From Intrasporangiaceae bacterium (GTDB lineage: Bacteria; Actinomycetota; Actinomycetes; Actinomycetales; Dermatophilaceae): DNA of 53,286 bases. This document shows positions 1 to 8,824 of this stretch, one piece after another. A program made the position numbers and the translations under genes. Under the pieces are notes generated by a model that was not told the DNA's origin, did not search any database, and saw only the letters and a list, made by a program, of their open reading frames with translations. Where the stretch lies: assembly GCA_021324575.1 (NCBI GenBank), contig JAJPIW010000008.1:1-53286 (forward strand), in the 5' to 3' direction. Numbering within the stretch: position 1 is the first letter of the stretch; each line of letters starts with the position of its first letter.

Positions 1-534
1 CACGGCCAGCTGGCGGCCGAGGACAAGGACGCGACGATGACCGCCTTCGCCCGAGGCGACATCGACGTCCTCGTCGCGACGACGGTCATCGAGGTCGGCG
101 TCGACGTACCCAACGCCACGGTGATGGTCGTCCTGGACGCGGACCGGTTCGGCGTCTCCCAGCTGCACCAGCTGCGCGGTCGCATCGGACGCGGTGGTCA
201 TGCCGGCCTCTGCCTCCTCGTGAGCGGCACCGACAACGAGGACTCCCTCGCTCGGCTGCAGGCCGTCGCGAGCACGACCGACGGCTTCGAGCTGGCCCGC
301 CTCGACCTCAGCCAGCGCCGCGAGGGCGACATCCTCGGCGCGGCCCAGAGCGGCGGACGCAACAGCCTCCGCTCGCTGTCCCTGCTCCGCGACGAGGAGA
401 TCATCGTCCAGGCCCACGACGAGGCCTTCGCCATCGTCGAGGCCGACCCCACCCTGGCCGACCACCCAGACCTCCGCGACGCCGTGACGGCCCGGCTCGA
501 CGAGGCGCAGGCCGCCTTCCTGGAGCGAGGATGA
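1..534 (+). CDS. recG: RecG helicase, C-terminal part
   Basis: The frame is open from the first base and gives 177 residues, the C-terminal end of the ATP-dependent DNA helicase RecG, a branch-migrating enzyme that remodels stalled forks and Holliday junctions in the cytoplasm. Visible marks are the superfamily 2 motif V stretch TTVIEVGVDVPNA and motif VI QLRGRIGR at about residues 57-64 of the fragment, followed by the typical RecG tail (SLRSLSLLRDEEII). The wedge domain and first helicase lobe lie upstream of the window. The stop overlaps the rsmD start (ATGA), so the two are probably translationally coupled, as in many actinobacteria. Confidence 0.95.
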   Translation, partial: HGQLAAEDKDATMTAFARGDIDVLVATTVIEVGVDVPNATVMVVLDADRFGVSQLHQLRGRIGRGGHAGLCLLVSGTDNEDSLARLQAVASTTDGFELARLDLSQRREGDILGAAQSGGRNSLRSLSLLRDEEIIVQAHDEAFAIVEADPTLADHPDLRDAVTARLDEAQAAFLERG

Positions 535-1103
535 CCCGGATCATCGCCGGTTCGGCCGGCGGCCGGACCCTGCGCACGCCCCCCGGTGACGGGACCCGGC
601 CGACGTCGGACCGGGTGCGCGAGGCCGTCTTCTCCGCCCTCGTCGCCCGTGACGCGATCGCCGATGTCGACGTGCTGGACCTGTATGCCGGGTCCGGGGC
701 CCTCGGTCTGGAGGCCGCGTCGCGTGGGGCTGCCTCAGTCACCCTCGTCGAGGCCGACCGCCGCGCGTCCGCCGTGGCGTCGGCCAACATCGGGGCTCTC
801 GGCTTCGCCCGGTGCCGCGTGGTGACCGCGTGGGTGGCGGCCTTCCTCGCCCGACCGGCCGGCACGGCATACGGGCTGGTCTTCCTCGACCCCCCGTATG
901 CCGTGCCCGAGGACGATCTTGCGGATGTCCTGGCCGCGCTGGCCTCGGGGGACTGGCTCGCCGCCGACGCCCTCGTGGTGCTCGAACGGTCGACCCGCTC
1001 GCCGGCGCCGACCTGGCCGCCCGGTCTGGTGCCAGAGCTCACCAAGACGTACGGCGAGACCGCCATCCACTACGCCACGGCCGACCGAGAGCCGGCCTCC
1101 TGA
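531..1103 (+). CDS. rsmD: 16S rRNA m2G966 methyltransferase RsmD
   Basis: This 190-residue protein is a class I SAM-dependent methyltransferase that methylates N2 of G966 of 16S rRNA in the assembled small subunit. SAM motif I is DLYAGSGALG at residues 50-59, and the N6/N2-amino methylase motif IV DPPY is at 120-123. The N-terminal MTRIIAGSAGGR is the standard RsmD opening. It overlaps recG by 4 bases and precedes coaD, a classic recG-rsmD-coaD cluster. The DNA encoding the segment before and across DPPY contains two oppositely oriented copies of the GTATGCC word that form a perfect 15-base inverted repeat (860-874 with 893-907). The gene ends inside or next to a long palindrome. Confidence 0.95.
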   Translation: MTRIIAGSAGGRTLRTPPGDGTRPTSDRVREAVFSALVARDAIADVDVLDLYAGSGALGLEAASRGAASVTLVEADRRASAVASANIGALGFARCRVVTAWVAAFLARPAGTAYGLVFLDPPYAVPEDDLADVLAALASGDWLAADALVVLERSTRSPAPTWPPGLVPELTKTYGETAIHYATADREPAS

Positions 1104-1104
1104 G

Positions 1105-1162
1105 GTGTTGGTCTGTCGCAGGAGTGTTCGACATGTCGAACACTCCTGCGACAGACGAACAC
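1105..1162. terminator. 46-bp perfect palindrome after rsmD
   Basis: Bases 1111-1156 form an uninterrupted perfect palindrome centred on ACATGT (arms begin GTCTGTCGCAGGAGTG). After one G/G mismatch the pairing continues with GTGTT (1105-1109) and AACAC (1158-1162). There is no T-tract. It lies between rsmD and coaD and starts just after the rsmD stop, so a transcript-end hairpin or mRNA-stabilising role is the simplest reading, but a cruciform or a site for a dimeric protein is equally compatible. Confidence 0.7.
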
Positions 1163-1201
1163 TCATCAGGAAGGGTCCGCCTCCGCGATAGGTTGACGGG
1201 C

Positions 1202-1693
1202 GTGAGCGAGCAGCCCCGCCGGTGCGTGTGCCCCGGGTCCTACGACCCGGTGACCAACGGGCACCTCGACGTCATCGCCCGGGCGGCAGCGCTCTTCGAC
1301 GAGGTCGTCGTCGCGATCCTGCACAACCCGGCCAAGACCGGGACGTTCAGCATCGACGAGCGCGCGGCATACCTCGAACAGGGCCTGGCGGGCCTCACCC
1401 ACGTGACGGTCGCGGCCTACGCGAACCGGCTCGTCGTCGATGTCTGCCGCGACGTCGGGGCCGAGGCGATGGTCAAGGGACTGCGTGGCGGCACCGACTT
1501 CGCCTACGAGCTGCCGATGGCGCTCATGAACAAGCACCTCACCGGCGTCGAGACCCTGTTCCTGCCGGCCAACCCGGCGTTCGAGCACGTGTCGAGCAGC
1601 CTGGTCAAGGAGGTCGTCCGCTACGGCGGTGACGTCTCCGGTCTGGTTCCCGACGACGTGCGAGACGCCCTGGTGGAGCGCCTGCGCGGGTGA
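1202..1693 (+). CDS. coaD: Phosphopantetheine adenylyltransferase
   Basis: A 163-residue enzyme of coenzyme A synthesis that transfers AMP from ATP to 4'-phosphopantetheine. The nucleotidyltransferase signature PGSYDPVTNGH is at residues 11-21, KGLRGGTDFAYE at 92-103 and the C-terminal SSSLVKE motif at 131-137, all as in CoaD. I chose the GTG at 1202 because the family starts about ten residues before the PGSYDP motif; the frame is open further upstream through rsmD, but that part is a shadow. It follows rsmD after the palindrome. Its product feeds the 4'-phosphopantetheine used by the carrier domain of the NRPS near the end of this window, though the linkage is only general metabolism. Confidence 0.95.
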   Translation: MSEQPRRCVCPGSYDPVTNGHLDVIARAAALFDEVVVAILHNPAKTGTFSIDERAAYLEQGLAGLTHVTVAAYANRLVVDVCRDVGAEAMVKGLRGGTDFAYELPMALMNKHLTGVETLFLPANPAFEHVSSSLVKEVVRYGGDVSGLVPDDVRDALVERLRG

Positions 1694-1796
1694 GCGTCGC
1701 CGCGCATTTGGGAAGGTGGGCGGTGCTCCGGTAGCCTTGCCGGTCGGTCTACGTCTACGCGACAGCGGCCGAACCACCCACGATATCTGCGGAGCC

Positions 1797-2375
1797 ATGA
1801 ACCGTCTCGACCCCCGTTCGCCCCTGGTGCTCGACACCCAGGAGCTCGGTCGGCGACCCGGATCCATGGTGGAGTCCCACCGCACCATCGCGGCGCCTGC
1901 CGACCTCGGCACCGACGTCATCGGGATCCCGGAGGGCCAGCTCATCGAGCTGGATCTTCGCCTGGAGTCGGTCGTCGAGGGCGTGCTGGTCACCGGTTCG
2001 GTCCGCGGCACGGCAACCGGCGCCTGCGTGCGGTGCCTGGACCCCGTTCACCGTGAGGTGAACGGGCACTTCCAGGAGCTGTTCGCCTACGCCGATCGCT
2101 CGGCCCACCACAAGGAGGTGGGAGCCGACGTCGACGAGACCGAGGACTACCAGCTCGAGGGAGATCTGATCAACCTCGAGCCGGTGCTCCGAGACACGGT
2201 GGTGCCAGCACTGCCGTTCAAGCCGGTGTGTCGCGACGACTGTCCGGGTCTGTGCTCCGAGTGCGGAGCACACCTGGCCGACGACCCGACCCACCACCAT
2301 GACGTGATCGACCCCCGATGGTCGGCGCTGCAAGAGCTTGCAGCGGCGCCCGTCACCGACGAGAAGAGGAACTGA
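1797..2375 (+). CDS. DUF177/YceD family protein
   Basis: A 192-residue YceD/DUF177 protein, a family linked to 23S rRNA accumulation and almost always encoded directly before rpmF, as here. A CVRC pair at residues 77-80 and a second cluster CRDDCPGLCSECG (C145, C149, C153, C156) look like a zinc-binding site of the bacterial/plastid family. I chose the ATG at 1797 because GGAG lies just upstream and the encoded start (MNRLDPRSPLVLDT) matches family proteins; the open frame extends back into coaD as noise. The spacing to rpmF is one base, so they are certainly co-transcribed. The exact biochemical role is not established. Confidence 0.9.
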   Translation: MNRLDPRSPLVLDTQELGRRPGSMVESHRTIAAPADLGTDVIGIPEGQLIELDLRLESVVEGVLVTGSVRGTATGACVRCLDPVHREVNGHFQELFAYADRSAHHKEVGADVDETEDYQLEGDLINLEPVLRDTVVPALPFKPVCRDDCPGLCSECGAHLADDPTHHHDVIDPRWSALQELAAAPVTDEKRN

Positions 2376-2376
2376 C

Positions 2377-2571
2377 GTGGCTGTCCCGAAGCGGAAGACG
2401 TCCCGCTCCAACACCCGCTCGCGCCGCGCCAACTGGAAGGCGACGCCCACCGCGTTGACGACCTGCCCGCAGTGCAAGGCCCCCACCCAGCCGCACACGG
2501 CGTGCCCGTCGTGTGGCACCTACAAGGGCCGCCACTACGGAGCCGCCGAGCGCACCGAGTTCCAGGCCTGA
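2377..2571 (+). CDS. rpmF: 50S ribosomal protein L32
   Basis: A 64-residue L32 beginning with GTG ([17 protein letters not shown]), the standard start of actinobacterial L32. It carries four cysteines, C30, C33, C43 and C46, so this is the zinc-ribbon (C+) paralogue and not the zinc-independent form induced on zinc starvation. Its GTG lies two bases after the yceD stop, indicating coupled translation. rnc follows after 11 bases. This yceD-rpmF-rnc-mutM order is widespread in the phylum. Confidence 0.97.
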   Translation: MAVPKRKTSRSNTRSRRANWKATPTALTTCPQCKAPTQPHTACPSCGTYKGRHYGAAERTEFQA

Positions 2572-2582
2572 CGCGGACCCTC

Positions 2583-3323
2583 ATGGGCGGGGGTCTGTCG
2601 GACGCCGGTCCACGACCGGCCCGGGAGCTTGCCGATCACCTCGACGGGGTGACCGGTGCTGTAGTCGACGACGACCTGCTCCAGCGCGCCCTGACGCACC
2701 GCTCCTTCGCCTATGAGGCGGGGGGCCTGCCACACAACGAGCGCCTGGAGTTCCTCGGCGACTCCGTGCTGGGGCTCGTCGTCACCGACGCGCTGTACGC
2801 CACGCACCCCGACCTGACCGAGGGCAACCTCGCCAAGCTGCGGGCCGCCGTGGTCAACATGCGTGCCCTTGCATCGGTGGCTCGCACCATCGACCTGGGC
2901 GCCTACCTTCGGCTCGGCCGTGGTGAGGAGTCGACCGGCGGCCGCGACAAGGACTCGTTGCTGGCCGACACGACCGAGGCGATCATCGGCGCGGTCTACC
3001 TCTCCGGCGGTATGCCGCCCGCGGCGCGTCTGGTGCACCACCTCCTGGACCCCGTCATGGCCGCCTCGGCGACGATGGGGGCCGGGCTCGACTGGAAGAC
3101 GAGCCTGCAGGAGATGGGGTCGCTCCACAGCCTCGGGTCGCTGGAGTACCGGGTGGCCGAGGAGGGTCCCGAGCACGCCAAGACCTTCACGGCCACGGTT
3201 CTCCTCGGCGGGGAGCCGTCGGGCGAAGGGCGCGGCCGCACCAAGAAGGACGCCGAGCAGAAGGCCGCCGAGCAGGCCTGGCTGGCCATCCGGGCCAGAC
3301 ACGACGGCCTGCCCGGCGCGTAG
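2583..3323 (+). CDS. rnc: Ribonuclease III
   Basis: A 246-residue double-strand-specific endoribonuclease that processes rRNA precursors and structured mRNAs. The signature NERLEFLGD is at residues 52-60 and the second catalytic acid cluster (DTTEAIIGA) near 129-137; a C-terminal double-stranded RNA-binding domain covers about 169-238 and ends with the typical [13 protein letters not shown] helix. Start at ATG 2583, 11 bases after rpmF; the frame is open further upstream inside rpmF but without family similarity. mutM follows three bases after the stop. Given the many long hairpins between genes in this window, RNase III is a plausible enzyme acting on them, which is inference only. Confidence 0.95.
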   Translation: MGGGLSDAGPRPARELADHLDGVTGAVVDDDLLQRALTHRSFAYEAGGLPHNERLEFLGDSVLGLVVTDALYATHPDLTEGNLAKLRAAVVNMRALASVARTIDLGAYLRLGRGEESTGGRDKDSLLADTTEAIIGAVYLSGGMPPAARLVHHLLDPVMAASATMGAGLDWKTSLQEMGSLHSLGSLEYRVAEEGPEHAKTFTATVLLGGEPSGEGRGRTKKDAEQKAAEQAWLAIRARHDGLPGA

Positions 3324-3326
3324 CCG

Positions 3327-4196
3327 GTGCCTGAGCTCCCCGAGGTCGAGGTCGTCCGACGTGGTCTCGCCGGTCACGTGGTCGGCCGAACCATCTCCAC
3401 CCTGGAGGTGTTCGGCCACCGTGTGGCCCGGCGGCACGTCGCCGGCTCGGCCGATCTGTCCGCTCGCGTGGCGGGTACCCGCATCGAGGGTGCCCGCCGT
3501 CGCGGCAAGTACCTGTGGCTCGTTCTGGACGACGGTGCCGGTGACAGACAGGGCCTCATCGTCCACCTCGGCATGTCCGGGCAGATGCTCGTCGCCGACC
3601 CCGCCGCGCCCGACCCCAAGCACCTGCACGCGCGGTTCCGCTTCGCCGACGACGGCCCGGAGCTCCGTTTCGTCGACCAGCGGACCTTCGGCGGGATCGC
3701 GCTCGCCGACCTCGACGACGCCGACGTCCCCACGACGATCCGGCACATCGCACCCGACCCGTTCGAGGCGGCATACGACCGCACTGCGGTGATCCGCCGG
3801 ATCAAGGGCAAGGACTCGGCGGTCAAGCGGATCCTGCTCGACCAGACCGTCGTGTCCGGCATCGGCAACATCTATGCCGACGAGGCCCTGTGGCGGGCCC
3901 AGATCCACGGCGAACGGCCCGCCTCGAGTCTCACCAAGCCGGCTATCGGGCGGCTCCTCGACCACGCCCGCGACGTCATGGCGGCGGCCCTCGGCGAGGG
4001 AGGCACGAGCTTCGACGCGCTCTATGTCAACGTCAACGGGGAGTCCGGGTACTTCGACCGCTCGCTCCACGCCTACGGTCAGGAGGGTCGTCCCTGCGAC
4101 CGCTGCGGGACACCGATCCGGCGGGCCCAGTTCATGAACCGGTCCTCCTTCTTCTGCCCGCACTGCCAGCCGGTCCCGCGTCGGGGCCGGGGCTGA
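3327..4196 (+). CDS. mutM: Formamidopyrimidine-DNA glycosylase
   Basis: A 289-residue bifunctional glycosylase/AP lyase that removes 8-oxoguanine and Fapy lesions. Start is GTG giving [14 protein letters not shown]; after Met removal Pro2 is the catalytic nucleophile and Glu3 the acid. The conserved lysine of the RRGKYLW segment is K61, and the H2TH region precedes a C-terminal zinc finger with C257, C260, C277 and C280. Only three bases separate it from rnc, so it belongs to the same transcript. The acylphosphatase gene starts six bases later. Confidence 0.96.
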   Translation: MPELPEVEVVRRGLAGHVVGRTISTLEVFGHRVARRHVAGSADLSARVAGTRIEGARRRGKYLWLVLDDGAGDRQGLIVHLGMSGQMLVADPAAPDPKHLHARFRFADDGPELRFVDQRTFGGIALADLDDADVPTTIRHIAPDPFEAAYDRTAVIRRIKGKDSAVKRILLDQTVVSGIGNIYADEALWRAQIHGERPASSLTKPAIGRLLDHARDVMAAALGEGGTSFDALYVNVNGESGYFDRSLHAYGQEGRPCDRCGTPIRRAQFMNRSSFFCPHCQPVPRRGRG

Positions 4197-4202
4197 TCCC
4201 GT

Positions 4203-4505
4203 ATGCCGCCCGTTCACCGGGCCGTCCGGGCGACGGTCTTCGTGCGGGGCCGGGTCCAGGGCGTCGGCTTCAGCTGGTGGACGCGCGCCCGCGCCCTGGA
4301 GCTCGGGCTCGCGGGGCACGCCCGGAACACCACGGACGGTCGGGTCGAGGTGGTGGCCCAGGGCGACCCGGACGACGTGGCGCGGCTGCACGCACTCCTC
4401 GCGCCCGACGCTGACGTGTCTCGCCGTCCGGGTGCGGTGACCTCGGTGTCCGAGCCGGTCTGGTCGGACCCGGTCTCCGGGCAGAGCGGCTTCGTCGAGC
4501 GTTGA
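4203..4505 (+). CDS. acyP: Acylphosphatase-like, catalytic Arg replaced
   Basis: A 100-residue acylphosphatase fold protein; the family hydrolyses acyl phosphates such as 1,3-bisphosphoglycerate or carbamoyl phosphate. The signature GRVQGVGF is at residues 16-23 and the substrate-binding Asn is N42 (ARNTTDG). The residue after GVGF, normally the catalytic arginine that binds the phosphate, is serine here (S24, codon AGC at 4272-4274), one base away from an arginine codon. Unless the read is in error, the enzyme should be inactive or altered. The ATG start itself lies inside a CGTATGCCG word. It is the last gene of the yceD-rpmF-rnc-mutM unit and is followed by hairpins. Confidence 0.85.
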   Translation: MPPVHRAVRATVFVRGRVQGVGFSWWTRARALELGLAGHARNTTDGRVEVVAQGDPDDVARLHALLAPDADVSRRPGAVTSVSEPVWSDPVSGQSGFVER

Positions 4506-4834
4506 CGCCGGCTTCGGACCGAGACTGGTCATCACTGCGGCCACTGGCCCGCGGAGCCACCGGTGGCCAGTGGCACAAGAGGGCGGCCAGTCGCTGGCGC
4601 CCGACGGCCGTCGCCGGAGCCCTCCGGCGACGGGTTACCGAGCGGGTTACCGAACCGGATGTGCTGTGATCGCAACATCAACGGTCCGGTAGCACGTCGG
4701 GTAGCCCGCGCCCAGGGGCGGCGCGGCCCACGTGGGCGCGGGTGACTACCGGAACAATTGTGTCGATCAGTCACGCGCGGGGATGCCGTGAGACGCGGGT
4801 GCGCGGCATACGCCGCTCTTCCTACGATGAGCCG
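4506..4834. other. 329-base gap with two hairpins and a partial repeat
   Basis: No gene is supported here. Two clear hairpins follow acyP: arms GCCACTGGCC (4540-4549) with GGCCAGTGGC (4565-4574), and a 10-bp stem CGTCGCCGGA (4609-4618) with its complement at 4623-4632 around a four-base loop. Either could end the upstream transcript, though neither has a T-tract. At 4742-4760 lies a 19-base copy of the right arm of the palindrome found at 24906-24963. A CGGCATACG word sits at 4803-4811, just before the likely start of the chorismate mutase. Confidence 0.6.
4609..4632 (+). terminator. Hairpin after acyP
   Basis: A perfect 10-base-pair stem (CGTCGCCGGA/TCCGGCGACG) with a four-base loop, about 100 bases after the acyP stop. 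It lacks a T-run, as do the other gene-end hairpins in this window, so a rho-assisted or U-less terminator is the most that can be suggested. Confidence 0.5.
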
Positions 4835-5128
4835 GTGAGTGACACCCCGCCGGAGCTGGAGCGGCTGCGCAGCAGCATCGACAACATCGATGCCGCGCTC
4901 GTGCACCTGCTCGCCGAGCGGTTCAAGGCCACCCAGCAGGTCGGCCAGCTCAAGGCGCGGGTCGGGATGCCCCCCGCCGACCCGAACCGGGAGGAGCGGC
5001 AGATCGCCCGGTTGCGCTCGCTGGCCGACGACGCGGGCCTGGACCCCCAGTTCGCCGAGAAGTTCATCACCTTCGTCATCGCCGAGGTGATCCGCCACCA
5101 CGAGGCCATCGCCCAGGGCGGCGAGTGA
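4835..5128 (+). CDS. AroQ-class chorismate mutase
   Basis: A 97-residue all-helical chorismate mutase that converts chorismate to prephenate at the head of Phe/Tyr synthesis. Taking GTG 4835 as start, the active-site residues R12, R29, K40, D49, R52 and E53 are each one position later than R11, R28, K39, D48, R51 and E52 of the E. coli mutase domain, a close match. The open frame begins at 4742, but the extra 31 residues (MTTGTIVSISHARG...) come from repeat DNA and have no family counterpart, so I rejected that start. It stands alone, between a hairpin-rich gap and smc. Confidence 0.88.
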   Translation: MSDTPPELERLRSSIDNIDAALVHLLAERFKATQQVGQLKARVGMPPADPNREERQIARLRSLADDAGLDPQFAEKFITFVIAEVIRHHEAIAQGGE

Positions 5129-5251
5129 CCGGCATACGACACGTCCGTCACTCCAGTCACACGCACCACCGGGCGTTCGCTGGTCCGCGGAACGGCACCG
5201 ACCCGCGGGTAGGGTGACCGGGATCCGTCACCTCCTCTGCCCAGGAAGCCC

Positions 5252-8200
5252 GTGTACGTCAAGACACTGACCCTCAAGGGGTTCAAGTCCTTCGCCTCGT
5301 CGACGACGATGCGTCTCGAGCCGGGCATCACCTGCATCGTCGGCCCCAACGGCTCGGGCAAGTCCAACGTCGTCGACGCCCTGGCCTGGGTGATGGGGGA
5401 GCAGGGCGCCAAGAGCCTGCGCGGCGGCAAGATGGAGGACGTCATCTTCGCTGGCACGCCCGGCAAGCCGCCGCTCGGTCGGGCCGAGGTCAGCCTGACC
5501 ATCGACAACACCGACGGTGCGCTGCCCATCGACTACGCCGAGGTGACGATCACCCGGACGATGTTCCGCAACGGCGGGTCCGACTACGCCATCAACGGCA
5601 CGTCGTGCCGTCTGCTCGACGTCCAGGAGCTGCTCTCGGACTCCGGCATCGGTCGCGAGATGCACGTCATCGTCGGCCAGGGCCAGCTCGACGCCGTCCT
5701 GCGCGCGACTCCCGAGGAGCGCCGCGGCTTCATCGAGGAGGCCGCGGGCGTCCTCAAGCACCGCAAGCGCAAGGAGAAGGCCCTTCGCAAGCTGGAGCAG
5801 ATGGAGGCCAACCTCACCCGCGTCCACGACCTCACCGGTGAGATCCGGCGCCAGCTCGGCCCGCTCGGCCGGCAGGCCGAGGCCGCCCGCCGGGCCGCCG
5901 TCATCCAGGCCGATGCCCGCGACGCCCGCCTCCGCCTGCTCGCCGACGACCTCGCCCAGCTGACGAGCACCGTCGAGCAGGAGGTCGCCGACGAGAGCGC
6001 GCTCATCGCCCGCCGTACCGAGATCGAGGATGGCCTGCTCGCCCTGCGCCGGACCCTCGGCGAGACCGAGCAGGCCGCAGCCGAGCACGCCCCGCTCGCC
6101 GCCGAGGTCCAGGACCGCTGGCTCCGCTTCCGCACCCTGGTGGACCGGCTGGAGTCGACCGGGTCCCTGGCCGCCGAGCGGGTCCGACTCCTCGACCAGG
6201 ACACCTCCGACGAGACGACCACCGGTCGCGACCCGGACGAGCTGCGCCTCCAGGCCACCCAGGCCCGCGAACAGGAGCAGGCGCTCCTGGCCCAGGTCGC
6301 CGACACCCAGGTCACCCTCCAGGTCGCCATCGCCGCGCGGGCCGAGGCCGAGGCGGCGTATGCCGCGGAGCAGCAGCGCCTCTCGGCGCTCGCCCGCGCC
6401 GCGGCGGACCGGCGCGAAGGTCTGGCCAAGCTCTCCGGTCAGGTCGCTGCCCGCACCAGCCGGATCGAGACCCGCGAGGCCGAGATCGCCCGGCTCACCG
6501 AGGCCGTCGCCGCCACCGCGCGCCGCGCGGCGGAGGCCGAGCAGGAGTTCGCCGCCCTCGAGTCGACCGTCGCCGTCGACGAGGAGGGCGAGGAGGGTCT
6601 GGACACGGCATACGAGCAGGCCGCCGAGCGGCTCGCCGCCGCCGAGGCGACCCTCGCCGAGCACCAGGACACCGAGCGGCTCGCCGAGAGAGACCGGACG
6701 AGCGCCCAGGCTCGGCTCGAGGCACTGCGAATCGGCTTGCGGCGCAAGGACGGTGCCGCCACCTTGCTCGAGGTCGCCGACTCCGGCCACGGGATCGTCG
6801 GGTCGCTCAGCAGCCTGCTCAAGGTTCGCGGTGGGCACGAGACGGCGATCGCCGCCGCGCTCGGCTGGGCCGCCGAAGCCGTCGCCGTCGGGTCCGCGGC
6901 GGACGCCGCCGAGGCCCTGAGGTCGCTGCGTGAGGGCGATGGTGGGCAGGCCGGCCTGCTCGTCGGCGCGACCGCCCCCGCCACCGACACGGCGCACTGG
7001 CCGACCTTGGACGGCTCGGCCCGCTGGGCGATCGAGATCGTCGACGCCGACGTCGCCGTCCGCCCGGCCGTCGCCGCCCTGCTCGACCGGGTGGCGCTCG
7101 TCCCGGAGAGCACGCATGCCCTGGCCCTCGTGGCGCGCAGCGAGGGCATCACCGCCGTCACCGCCGATGGCGACGTCTACGGGCCGGGGTGGGTGCGCGG
7201 CGGCAGCAGCACCGGTGACAGCCTCATCGAGCTCCAGTCGGCCGCCGACGAAGCCGCGGCCCTGGTCGCCGACGCCTCGGCCCGGGGGGAGCGGGCCAGG
7301 TTCGCGCTCGCGACGGCCCGCGAGGAGGTGGCCACCCTCCGCGGCGAGGTCGAAGAGGCCCTGGATGCACTGCACACCTCCGACGCCCGGATGGCCGCGG
7401 TCGCCGAGCGGCTCGGCACCCTCGGGGCCGGGTCCCGGGCCGCCAAGGCCGAGGGCGAGCGGATGAGCCGCGCCATCGCCGAGGCCCAGCTCGCGCTGGC
7501 CGCCGACCAGGCCGAGCTGGCCGCCCTCAGTGATCGCCTCGACCAGGCCAGCGCCGACCCGACCGATGTCGAGGAGCCGTCGACCGACGAGCGCGACCGG
7601 CTCGAGCTCGCCGCCAGCCGGTCCCGCACCGCCGAGACCGAGCACCGCCTCACCCTGCGCACCCGCGAGGAGCGGGCACGCTCGCTCAAGGGTCGCGCCG
7701 AGTCGCTCGAGGGCGCGGCGCGCAACGAGCTCGCCGCCCGCGAGCGCCTCCGGCAGCGCCAGGAGCGCCGGCGCCGGGAGACCGGGGTGGCTCGAGCGGT
7801 CGGTGCAGCCGCGGCATACGCCATCGAGCGGGCCCGCGCGGGGCTCGGTGCGGCGACGACCGACCGGGAGGCGGCCGAGCAGGCGCGAGCCGAGCGGGAG
7901 CAGGCACTTGCCGCGATCCGCGAGCGGATCACCGTCGCCCAGGACGAGCTGCGCGACCTGACCGACACCGTCCACCGCGACGAGGTGGCCCGTGCCCAGC
8001 AGCTGGCACGGATCGAGACCCTGCGCGCCAAGGCGATCGAGGAGCTCGGGATCGACCCCGAGGTGCTCGTCGACGAGTACGGCCCGCACCAGCTCGTCCC
8101 CGTCGTCGCCGGCCCCGGTGACGACCCCGACGCCCTGGCCGAGCCCGCGGCATACGTCCGGGAGGAGCAGGAGAAGCGGCTGCGCAAGGCCGAGCGCGGA

Positions 8201-8824
8201 CTCTCGGCCCTGGGCCGGGTCAACCCCCTGGCTCTGGAGGAGTTCGCGGCGCTGGAGGAGCGGCACACGTTCCTCACCACCCAGCTGGAGGACCTGAAGA
8301 AGTCCAAGGCCGACCTGCTCGACATCGTCCGCGAGGTCGACGAGCGGGTCGAGAAGGTCTTCACCGAGGCGTTCCACGACACGGCGGCCCAGTTCGAGCG
8401 GGTCTTCGCCCGGCTCTTCCCCGGCGGCGAGGGGCGGATCACGCTCACCGACCCGGGCAACATGCTGACCACGGGCATCGAGGTCGAGGCCAGACCGCCC
8501 GGCAAGAAGGTCAAGCGGCTTTCACTGCTGTCCGGTGGCGAGCGGTCGCTCGTGGCCGTTGCGCTCCTCGTGGCGATCTTCAAGGCCCGGCCCAGCCCCT
8601 TCTACATCATGGACGAGGTCGAGGCCGCGCTCGACGACACCAACCTCGGCCGGCTGATCACCCTCTTCGAGGAGCTGCGCGACTCCAGCCAGCTCATCGT
8701 CATCACCCACCAGAAGCGGACGATGGAGATCGCCGACGCCCTCTACGGCGTCTCGATGCGTGGCGATGGCGTGACCACCGTTGTCTCGCAACGAATCCGA
8801 GACCTCGCGGCCGAGCCCGCCTAG
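5252..8824 (+). CDS. smc: Chromosome segregation ATPase SMC
   Basis: A 1190-residue SMC protein that, with ScpA/ScpB, extrudes DNA loops and organises newly replicated origins. Walker A is GPNGSGKSN at residues 31-39; long coiled-coil arms flank a hinge at roughly 515-665 (VADSGHGIVGSLSSLLKV... to DGDVYGPGWVRGG); the ABC signature LSGGER begins at 1093 and Walker B acids are D1121 and E1122 in FYIMDEVEAALDD. Length is normal for the family. GTG at 5252 gives VYVKTLTLKGFKSF, the usual start. ftsY lies two genes downstream, a common actinobacterial arrangement. A 1049-residue open frame on the opposite strand is a codon-bias shadow. Confidence 0.97.
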   Translation: MYVKTLTLKGFKSFASSTTMRLEPGITCIVGPNGSGKSNVVDALAWVMGEQGAKSLRGGKMEDVIFAGTPGKPPLGRAEVSLTIDNTDGALPIDYAEVTITRTMFRNGGSDYAINGTSCRLLDVQELLSDSGIGREMHVIVGQGQLDAVLRATPEERRGFIEEAAGVLKHRKRKEKALRKLEQMEANLTRVHDLTGEIRRQLGPLGRQAEAARRAAVIQADARDARLRLLADDLAQLTSTVEQEVADESALIARRTEIEDGLLALRRTLGETEQAAAEHAPLAAEVQDRWLRFRTLVDRLESTGSLAAERVRLLDQDTSDETTTGRDPDELRLQATQAREQEQALLAQVADTQVTLQVAIAARAEAEAAYAAEQQRLSALARAAADRREGLAKLSGQVAARTSRIETREAEIARLTEAVAATARRAAEAEQEFAALESTVAVDEEGEEGLDTAYEQAAERLAAAEATLAEHQDTERLAERDRTSAQARLEALRIGLRRKDGAATLLEVADSGHGIVGSLSSLLKVRGGHETAIAAALGWAAEAVAVGSAADAAEALRSLREGDGGQAGLLVGATAPATDTAHWPTLDGSARWAIEIVDADVAVRPAVAALLDRVALVPESTHALALVARSEGITAVTADGDVYGPGWVRGGSSTGDSLIELQSAADEAAALVADASARGERARFALATAREEVATLRGEVEEALDALHTSDARMAAVAERLGTLGAGSRAAKAEGERMSRAIAEAQLALAADQAELAALSDRLDQASADPTDVEEPSTDERDRLELAASRSRTAETEHRLTLRTREERARSLKGRAESLEGAARNELAARERLRQRQERRRRETGVARAVGAAAAYAIERARAGLGAATTDREAAEQARAEREQALAAIRERITVAQDELRDLTDTVHRDEVARAQQLARIETLRAKAIEELGIDPEVLVDEYGPHQLVPVVAGPGDDPDALAEPAAYVREEQEKRLRKAERGLSALGRVNPLALEEFAALEERHTFLTTQLEDLKKSKADLLDIVREVDERVEKVFTEAFHDTAAQFERVFARLFPGGEGRITLTDPGNMLTTGIEVEARPPGKKVKRLSLLSGGERSLVAVALLVAIFKARPSPFYIMDEVEAALDDTNLGRLITLFEELRDSSQLIVITHQKRTMEIADALYGVSMRGDGVTTVVSQRIRDLAAEPA

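Noticed and set aside
5228-8377. A 1049-residue open frame antisense to smc, and other long minus-strand frames such as 2535-4544
   Set aside because: They mirror strong third-position GC of the real genes, have low-complexity Gly/Leu/Asp/Val-rich sequence and no ribosome binding sites or recognisable domains.
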